From Thermodesulfobacteriaceae bacterium (GTDB lineage: Bacteria; Desulfobacterota; Thermodesulfobacteria; Thermodesulfobacteriales; Thermodesulfobacteriaceae): DNA of 6,326 nt. The number at the start of each line of letters is the position of its first letter. The stretch's first letter is position 1. Positions 1-4,973 of the stretch are shown piece by piece. The stretch covers positions 1 to 6,326 of the forward strand of contig WGAR01000050.1 of the NCBI GenBank assembly GCA_015494725.1. Direction: 5' to 3'. Below the pieces are notes generated by a model. It was not told the DNA's origin and ran no database searches. It worked only from the letters and a program-made list of their open reading frames with translations. The position numbers and the translations under genes were made by a program.

Positions 1-1401
1 CGCAGGAAGCCGGTGGTGATCTTTAAGAGCGGGGTCACCGGGGCCGGGGCCCGGGCGGCCTCCTCACACACAGGCTCGCTCGCCGGCTCGGAACAGGCCT
101 TCTCCGCGGCGGTAAAGAAGGCGGGGGTCATCCGGGCGGCTACCCTGCAGGAGTTCTTCGACCTGGCCCTGTTCTTCGCCCTTCAACCTCCCCTGGAAGG
201 GCCGGCGGTGGCGGTGCTCACCAACTCCGGAGGGCCGGGAATAGTAGCCGCAGACGCCATCGAGCGCTCGGCGCTGGAGATTCCCGCCCTGGGTCCGGAG
301 ACCGTGGATAAACTCCGGCGGATACTTCCCCCCTACGCCGCCTTCTATAACCCGGTGGATGTGGCCGGGGATGCCGATGCCGAAAGATACGAAAAGGCCC
401 TGGAGGTATTACTGGAAGATCCCAAGATCCACGGCCTACTGGTTATCCTCTCCCATACGGCCACCGTGGACCCTGCCGAGGTGGCCGAAAGGATCACCCG
501 CAAAAAGACCGAAAAACCCCTTACGGCCTGTTTTCTGGGCAAAGATAGCGTAAAGAAAGGAACCACCCTTCTCAAACGCAAGGGGGTACCGGTCTTTCCC
601 TATCCCGAGGAGGCGGTGGCCACGCTGGAGAAATCCTGGCTTTTCACCTTTTTTTCCCGAAAAAGCGGAGGGAAAGAAAGTCCTCCGAGCGTGGATTTCG
701 AACGGGCGGCTACGGTTATGAGACAGGTGCGCGAGGAGGAAAGGAGCCACCTTTACGACCACGAGGTGCGCGAAATCCTGGAGGCTTACGGATTTCGTTT
801 CCCCAGGGCCCTTCTGGCCCGTACCACCGAAGAGGCCCTGCTTGCCGCCAAGGTGGTGGGCTATCCCCTGGTCCTCAAGGTGGTTTCGCCGGAGATCCAA
901 CACAAGACCGACCTGGGAGGGGTAAAGGTCAATATTCGCACCGAAGAGGAGTTGATCCGGGGCTTCCAGGAAATCCTCCTCCGGGTAAGGAAAGCCCTAC
1001 CCCGGGCCACCATCACCGGCATTCTGGTTCAGGAGATGATCACCAACGCCCGGGAGGTAATTCTGGGATTCACCCGCGATCCCCAGTTCGGCCCCATGGT
1101 CATGTTCGGGCTGGGGGGTATTTATGTGGAGGTATTAAGGGATGTATCCTTCCGGCTGGCTCCGCTCGAGCCCGAAGAGGCCCGGGAGATGATCCGGGAA
1201 ATTCGGGGCTTCGGCCTCCTGCGAGGGGTGCGGGGGGAGGAGGAAGCCGACCTTCCGGCTCTCACCTCGGCTCTGGTGGCCCTGAGTCATCTGGCTGCGG
1301 ATTTTCCGGAACTGGTGGAAGGGGAGGTCAATCCCTTTATGGTGCGCCGCCGCGGGGAAGGAGCCGTGGCGGTAGATGCCCGATTGATACTGGAGGGTTA
1401 A
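1..1401 (+). CDS. Acetate--CoA ligase (ADP-forming), fused alpha/beta, 5'-truncated by the window edge
   Basis: This enzyme family converts acyl-CoA, ADP and phosphate to acid, CoA and ATP, giving substrate-level ATP from acetyl-CoA in the cytoplasm. The frame is open from base 1 (RRKPVVIFKSG), so the GTG at 13 is internal; the CoA-binding domain must lie upstream. Visible are 466 residues. Residues 1 to about 210 are the succinyl-CoA-ligase-like part of the alpha unit, with the ASSHTGSLAG motif whose His23 matches the phosphorylated alpha histidine, and TNSGGPG near residue 75. After a short linker, residues from about 235 to the end form the beta ATP-grasp domain, with SPEIQHKTDLGGVKV (His301 matching the beta-subunit histidine) and a closing VEGEVNPFMV segment. 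No acetyltransferase domain follows at the C-terminus, though an N-terminal one cannot be excluded. The family is certain; the preferred acyl substrate is not readable. Confidence 0.93.
   Translation, partial: RRKPVVIFKSGVTGAGARAASSHTGSLAGSEQAFSAAVKKAGVIRAATLQEFFDLALFFALQPPLEGPAVAVLTNSGGPGIVAADAIERSALEIPALGPETVDKLRRILPPYAAFYNPVDVAGDADAERYEKALEVLLEDPKIHGLLVILSHTATVDPAEVAERITRKKTEKPLTACFLGKDSVKKGTTLLKRKGVPVFPYPEEAVATLEKSWLFTFFSRKSGGKESPPSVDFERAATVMRQVREEERSHLYDHEVREILEAYGFRFPRALLARTTEEALLAAKVVGYPLVLKVVSPEIQHKTDLGGVKVNIRTEEELIRGFQEILLRVRKALPRATITGILVQEMITNAREVILGFTRDPQFGPMVMFGLGGIYVEVLRDVSFRLAPLEPEEAREMIREIRGFGLLRGVRGEEEADLPALTSALVALSHLAADFPELVEGEVNPFMVRRRGEGAVAVDARLILEG
1392..1397 (+). promoter_or_regulatory. 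Ribosome binding site for the BioD-like/DRTGG gene
   Basis: GGAGGG lies seven bases before the ATG at 1405 and inside the last codons of the acyl-CoA ligase gene. It supports that ATG as the start, and translation of both genes from one message. Confidence 0.75.
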
Positions 1402-1404
1402 GCC

Positions 1405-2463
1405 ATGAGTATCATCTATGTCCTTTCCGTTGCCCCTCATGCCGGAAAGACCGCTGCGGTCCTGGGTCTGGGGGAATTTTTGAAGGAAAAAGGGGTCCCC
1501 TTTACCTATCGACGTCCCCTGGGAGGGCGTCCGGTGGAGGCCCGGGGCTCTATTACCGACGGGGACGCCCTTTTCGTCTCCCGGACCCTGGGGCTGGAGA
1601 TACCTCCCGAGGAACTCACCGGAATAGTCCTATCCCAGGAATTCGTGGTAGAGGCCTTGCAGGAAGGAAAAGGCAGCCTTACGGAAAGGGTGGTTTCTCT
1701 GGTCCGGAGGGCCGGGGAAAGCGGAAAAAGGGTCCTTCTTCACGGTTACGGGGGCTTTTACGCCGGTTATTTCCTGGGGCTTTCCGCCCCTCATCTCCTC
1801 CGGGAGATACCCTGCCGGGTCCTTCTGGTGATGCGCTATGAAGGGCTGGAGAGCCTGGACCTTCTCCTCAAGGTTCTGGAGGATCTCGGGGGGAACCGGG
1901 TAGCCCTTCTGGTGAACGCCCTCACCCCCGAGCTATCCGAAGAATATCAGGGCTTCATCAAGCCCTTTATCCAGAGGCAGGGGGTCAAAGTCCTGGGCGA
2001 GATCCCTTACGATGCGGTGCTGGCCGGGGTCTCGGTGAGGGAGCTTACGGAGGTCCTCCAGGCCAGAGTCCTCTTTCCCTTCGAGGGAGATCCCCTGGTG
2101 GAAGACTTCCTTATCGGCGGGATGCAGGTAGATCAGGCCATAAGATATTTTCGCCGCAGTCGCAACTTCGGGGTCATCGTGGGCGGGGATCGCTCGGATA
2201 TCCAGCTCGCCGCCCTGGAGACCGGAGCCCGGTGCCTGCTCCTCACCGGGGGGCTCTATCCCAATGAGATCATCCTCTCCCGGGCCGAGGAGGCCGGGGT
2301 ACCGGTGCTGGTAGTGGAGGGGGATACCTATTCCGTGGCCCGGAGGGTGGAGCGCCTCTCCGCCGAGGCCCCGTTACGGCATCCTCGGAAGGTCAAACAG
2401 GCCCGGGATCTCTTCGTTCAGCACCTGGCCGAGGACCTTCTGAGTGAATTTCTGGAAATTTAA
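1405..2463 (+). CDS. Stand-alone BioD-like P-loop plus DRTGG domain protein (phosphotransacetylase N-terminal-type)
   Basis: The 352-residue protein resembles the N-terminal part of long phosphotransacetylases but lacks the catalytic acetyl/butyryl transferase domain. Residues 1 to about 205 are a dethiobiotin-synthetase-like P-loop domain, with a Walker A-like segment SVAPHAGKT (residues 8-16) that has GKT but not the first glycine. Residues about 213-318 form a DRTGG domain with GGDRSDIQ (260-267) and LLLTGGLYPNE. The usual acidic residue of the EGxGG-like loop appears as His in LLHGYGGFY (111-119). No signal peptide or membrane segment is seen. It begins three bases after the acyl-CoA ligase stop, so a role in sensing or tuning acetyl-CoA/acetate metabolism is likely by context and by analogy with the regulatory part of Pta. 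Its actual activity is unknown; nucleotide binding is the only molecular function the sequence supports. Confidence 0.85.
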   Translation: MSIIYVLSVAPHAGKTAAVLGLGEFLKEKGVPFTYRRPLGGRPVEARGSITDGDALFVSRTLGLEIPPEELTGIVLSQEFVVEALQEGKGSLTERVVSLVRRAGESGKRVLLHGYGGFYAGYFLGLSAPHLLREIPCRVLLVMRYEGLESLDLLLKVLEDLGGNRVALLVNALTPELSEEYQGFIKPFIQRQGVKVLGEIPYDAVLAGVSVRELTEVLQARVLFPFEGDPLVEDFLIGGMQVDQAIRYFRRSRNFGVIVGGDRSDIQLAALETGARCLLLTGGLYPNEIILSRAEEAGVPVLVVEGDTYSVARRVERLSAEAPLRHPRKVKQARDLFVQHLAEDLLSEFLEI

Positions 2464-2483
2464 CCTGGCTACCGGTTTAGGGG
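2464..2483. other. 20-base convergent junction between two operons
   Basis: The TAA of the plus-strand gene ends at 2463 and the TAA of the minus-strand chemoreceptor begins at 2484. The gap contains the palindrome ACCGGT (2471-2476) but no strong hairpin with a T-run in either direction, so how the two converging transcripts end is not evident from sequence. Confidence 0.7.
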
Positions 2484-4019
2484 TTAGATCCGACCTTTTA
2501 CCTTTCTTATCAGGTTCTCCAGGTCCTGGACCAGATTGCGCAGTTCGAAAGAAAGTTTCTTCAGCCTGGCGATGGTTTCCTCATTTTTCACCGCTCCCTG
2601 GTAAATCTCGCCGATCTCCCGATGGATAACCTCCGCCATCTCCTCCACCGCCTTCCGGGTGTGTTCAAAAGTTTGGGATACGGTTTGCAATTCCTGAAAG
2701 ATCTGCTGAAAGAAACTGTAAACCTCCGCTACCTTCTCTTTTCCGGACCGAGCTTCTTCCAGGATCTCTTGCATAAGATTCACACTCTCCTCCACCCCGC
2801 CGGAGATCTCCGAAATGAGTTTTTCGATCTCGCCGGTGGCCTCCTCGGTCTGGCGGGAGAGTTCCTTGACCTCGCCCGCCACCACCGCAAAGCCCTTGCC
2901 GGCCTCCCCGGCCCGGGCCGCCTCGATGGTGGCGTTGAGCGCTAGAAGATTGGTGCGGCTGGCGATGTCTCGGATGGTCTGGCTGATCTTCCCGATCTGC
3001 CCGGAAAGTTCATGCAACCGAGAAATACCCTGCCACACCTCTTCCACCGTCTGCGAGGTCCGCTCGGTCAGATTCTGGGCCTCGTTAAGCAGGGCCTCTC
3101 CGGAGGAAACCAGTGCGTACACCTGTTTGACCGCTTCCTCGGCCTGGCCTGTCTCCTCCCTGACCCCCGTGAGTTTGGTCGAGGTCTCCCGGGTTTTCTC
3201 CACCAGTACCTTCTGCTGACGGGCCTCTTCCCCGATACCTTCTGCCTCCGAAACCACCGTGCCCGTAATCTCTCCCACCCGGGCGGCCTTTTCCGCAAGA
3301 TTCATCAGATCCCCGGAAAGCCTTTCCACCATGCGATTGAGGTCCCTTGTCATCTCCCCGATCTCGTCCCGCCCCGTAACCTCAAAACGATAGGTAAAAT
3401 CGCCGTCCGAGATTCTGGCAATTCCTTTAACCAGCCTGGTTAAGGGACGACCTATGCTGAAGTGATAGAATACCCAGGCCAGGATCAATACCGCGAGAGC
3501 GGTAAAAAGTATTACATACAGTTGTCTGTGAACCAGTGCGGAAAAGCCCTGGAGGGTCTCTTTGGAATAAAAAAGCACAAAGTAACTATTGACCCGCCCC
3601 TCCTGCCAGCGAGGATGACACCTCAGGCAGTATCGGGTGGTCTTTATCGGGACCACCGAAACGATGGCCTGTTCCTTAAGATGGAGAGGGCTGGAAAGAA
3701 GAGCCCGATAATTCCTGCCCCTGGCCCCCTCCCTGGAGGAATATAACACCCGTCCCTTACTATCCGTAAGAGAGAACTCCAGCACCCCTTTCTCCTGGGC
3801 TATGACCCTGAGAAGTCGCGAAAAGTTGACCATGTTTCCCTTTCGGAGGGAGTCCACCGCCCCCTGAACCGCCACCCGCGAAAGATTCTGAAGATCCCTG
3901 AGCAAGGCGTTTTCAATCAGCCTCCGCACCTTTCCCTGGGTATAGTAGGTAATCCCTGTGAAAAAGAAACATATAAGAAGGACCAGGAGGGTGATTTTAT
4001 GACTCAACTTGAGAACCAT
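2484..4019 (-). CDS. Methyl-accepting chemotaxis protein with periplasmic CxxCH (haem c) sensor domain
   Basis: A 511-residue transmembrane chemoreceptor, expected to control the CheA/CheW kinase. Residues 9-26 form the first membrane helix. Residues about 27-166 are the predicted periplasmic sensor: two helical stretches, a Cache/PAS-like strand region (EFSLTDSKGRVLYSS), then YCLRCHP, where CLRCH (131-135, bases 3615-3629) is a c-type haem attachment motif. Residues 167-189 form the second membrane helix. HAMP follows at about 190-241 (RPLTRLVKGI through RDEIGEMTRDLNRM), then the signalling coiled coil with the conserved hairpin tip at 351-391 (RTNLLALNATIEAARAGE and KGFAVVAGEV). Glu/Gln-rich helices offer methylation sites; the C-terminus lacks a CheR-docking pentapeptide such as NWETF. 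The start overlaps the hydrogenase small-subunit gene by 23 bases and has a good ribosome site, suggesting coupled expression. Haem binding is inferred from the motif. The ligand or redox cue is unknown. Confidence 0.95.
   Translation of the reverse strand: MVLKLSHKITLLVLLICFFFTGITYYTQGKVRRLIENALLRDLQNLSRVAVQGAVDSLRKGNMVNFSRLLRVIAQEKGVLEFSLTDSKGRVLYSSREGARGRNYRALLSSPLHLKEQAIVSVVPIKTTRYCLRCHPRWQEGRVNSYFVLFYSKETLQGFSALVHRQLYVILFTALAVLILAWVFYHFSIGRPLTRLVKGIARISDGDFTYRFEVTGRDEIGEMTRDLNRMVERLSGDLMNLAEKAARVGEITGTVVSEAEGIGEEARQQKVLVEKTRETSTKLTGVREETGQAEEAVKQVYALVSSGEALLNEAQNLTERTSQTVEEVWQGISRLHELSGQIGKISQTIRDIASRTNLLALNATIEAARAGEAGKGFAVVAGEVKELSRQTEEATGEIEKLISEISGGVEESVNLMQEILEEARSGKEKVAEVYSFFQQIFQELQTVSQTFEHTRKAVEEMAEVIHREIGEIYQGAVKNEETIARLKKLSFELRNLVQDLENLIRKVKGRI
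3615..3629 (-). other. Haem c attachment motif CLRCH in the chemoreceptor sensor domain
   Basis: Read on the minus strand the codons are TGC CTG AGG TGT CAT, residues 131-135, between the two membrane helices. Cytochrome c maturation would attach haem here if the segment is periplasmic, as the topology predicts. The motif is short, but its place near the end of a Cache/PAS-like domain matches known haem-c chemoreceptors and sensor kinases of Geobacter and Desulfovibrio. Confidence 0.75.
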
Positions 4020-4962
4020 CTCCGCCTCCTATAAGGGCCTCGGGCCTTATCTTCTGGGGATCGGTGTAGATCCCCTCCTCCCGGGGCCAGGGCCAGGAGG
4101 GATGGGCACATCCCACACAGGGGGTATTGGCATCCACACACCAGGAAGTATTGCGGTTCCAGCGCCTTAAGGGACAGTCGGCATAGGTCACCGGCCCCCG
4201 GCATCCCATCCGGAAGAGACATTGCCTCTTATCCCGTGCGTAATCCATGACATAGCGATCCTGATTGAACCACTGGAAACGCTGGCAGTTGGAATGCACG
4301 ACCTCACCGTAGTACATTACCGGCCGTCCATCCCTGTCGAGCTTGGGTAGTCGGCCGTAGGCCACGAAATAGGCCACCGTACCGGTAAAACGCACTCCGT
4401 TCATGGGACAGCCCGGAATCCTCACCACGGGTTTCTCGATGCGGAGTTTTTTGAGATATTCCGGAAGACTCACGGCCCCGGTTTCGGGATTGGCCGCCGG
4501 AATCCCTCCGTAGGAGGCGCAGGTGCCGCAGGCGATAAGGGCAAGCGCTCCCTCAACCACCTCCTTCAAAAAATCCGCCAGGTACTCCTCCCGAATGGTG
4601 CAGGCCCCCTTCATCTTTAAGGGAATAGATCCTTCAAAGCAAAGGATATAACCTCCCTGCCCCTTCAATTCCTCGATAATGCGTAACACTTCCTCTCCCT
4701 GAGCCACGGAAAGGACCGGATGAAACTTGAGGTCCACCAAAGAGGTCAGAAGAGGGACCAACCCTGGGGAATCCGTATAAACCAGGGAGACCGAATCACC
4801 CGAACAGGCCTGCCCTGTAAGCCAGATCACCGGCGGTTCCTTGCGGGCGATCTTCATGAAGGCCCGGGCCAGGTCCTCCGTAAGACATTCCGTGCCGCAG
4901 AGGACCAGGGAAAGTTTTCCGCAGAACTTGAGGAATTCCCGCCGGGTGAAGTTCCAATTCAT
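3997..4962 (-). CDS. [NiFe] hydrogenase small subunit, Tat-like leader, with an Asp in the proximal-cluster site
   Basis: Electron-transfer subunit of 321 residues, carrying three Fe-S clusters between the NiFe site and an outside acceptor. TRREFLK (6-12) is a twin-arginine motif; the following hydrophobic stretch is short and holds a Lys, with a possible ARA cleavage site at 32-34. In the proximal region WLTGQACSGDSVSL, Cys53 is kept but the second Cys of the usual CxxC is Asp56. Cys148 (GTCASYGG) and Cys185 (PGCPMN) are present, with an extra Cys145. The distal cluster has His223, Cys226, Cys248 and Cys254. The medial cluster has Cys263, Cys282 and Cys285, plus Cys275 where many group 1 enzymes have Pro. 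Gly55 and Gly153 stand where the O2-tolerant [4Fe-3S] type has extra Cys. There is no C-terminal membrane helix, so it should be soluble or held by a partner. It starts 9 bases after the large-subunit gene, the reverse of the usual small-large order. Confidence 0.95.
   Translation of the reverse strand: MNWNFTRREFLKFCGKLSLVLCGTECLTEDLARAFMKIARKEPPVIWLTGQACSGDSVSLVYTDSPGLVPLLTSLVDLKFHPVLSVAQGEEVLRIIEELKGQGGYILCFEGSIPLKMKGACTIREEYLADFLKEVVEGALALIACGTCASYGGIPAANPETGAVSLPEYLKKLRIEKPVVRIPGCPMNGVRFTGTVAYFVAYGRLPKLDRDGRPVMYYGEVVHSNCQRFQWFNQDRYVMDYARDKRQCLFRMGCRGPVTYADCPLRRWNRNTSWCVDANTPCVGCAHPSWPWPREEGIYTDPQKIRPEALIGGGDGSQVES
4025..4030 (-). promoter_or_regulatory. Ribosome binding site of the chemoreceptor gene, inside the small-subunit gene
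   Basis: The minus strand reads AGGAGG, then CGGAG, then the ATG at 4019. The site sits within the last codons of the hydrogenase small subunit, whose stop is at 3997-3999. It fixes the chemoreceptor start and suggests translational coupling. Confidence 0.8.
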
Positions 4963-4966
4963 GCCG

Positions 4967-4973
4967 ACCTCCT
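4967..4973 (-). promoter_or_regulatory. Ribosome binding site of the hydrogenase small-subunit gene
   Basis: The minus strand reads TAGGAGGTCGGCATG: the large-subunit stop TAG runs into AGGAGGT, four bases before the small-subunit ATG. It supports the start at 4962 and leaves no room for a C-terminal extension on the large subunit. Confidence 0.85.

Noticed and set aside
436..903. 155-codon minus-strand frame inside the acyl-CoA ligase gene.
   Set aside because: It is antisense to conserved ligase sequence and its translation resembles no domain.
2462..2510. Possible terminators at the convergent junction: AACC/GGTT (2462-2465 with 2474-2477) and AGGGGT/ACCTTT (2479-2484 with 2493-2498), followed by T-rich sequence.
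   Set aside because: The first stem has only four pairs and the second depends on two G-U pairs, with part of it inside coding sequence. Neither is strong enough to call.
4786..4806. O2-tolerant [4Fe-3S] proximal cluster in the small subunit.
   Set aside because: The two supernumerary Cys positions of that type are Gly55 and Gly153 here, and a standard ligand is Asp; the six-Cys pattern is absent.
4888..4902. Possible lipoprotein attachment at Cys22 of the hydrogenase small subunit (LVLCG).
   Set aside because: The residue before Cys is Leu rather than Gly, Ala or Ser, and the twin-arginine motif with a downstream AxA explains the leader better.
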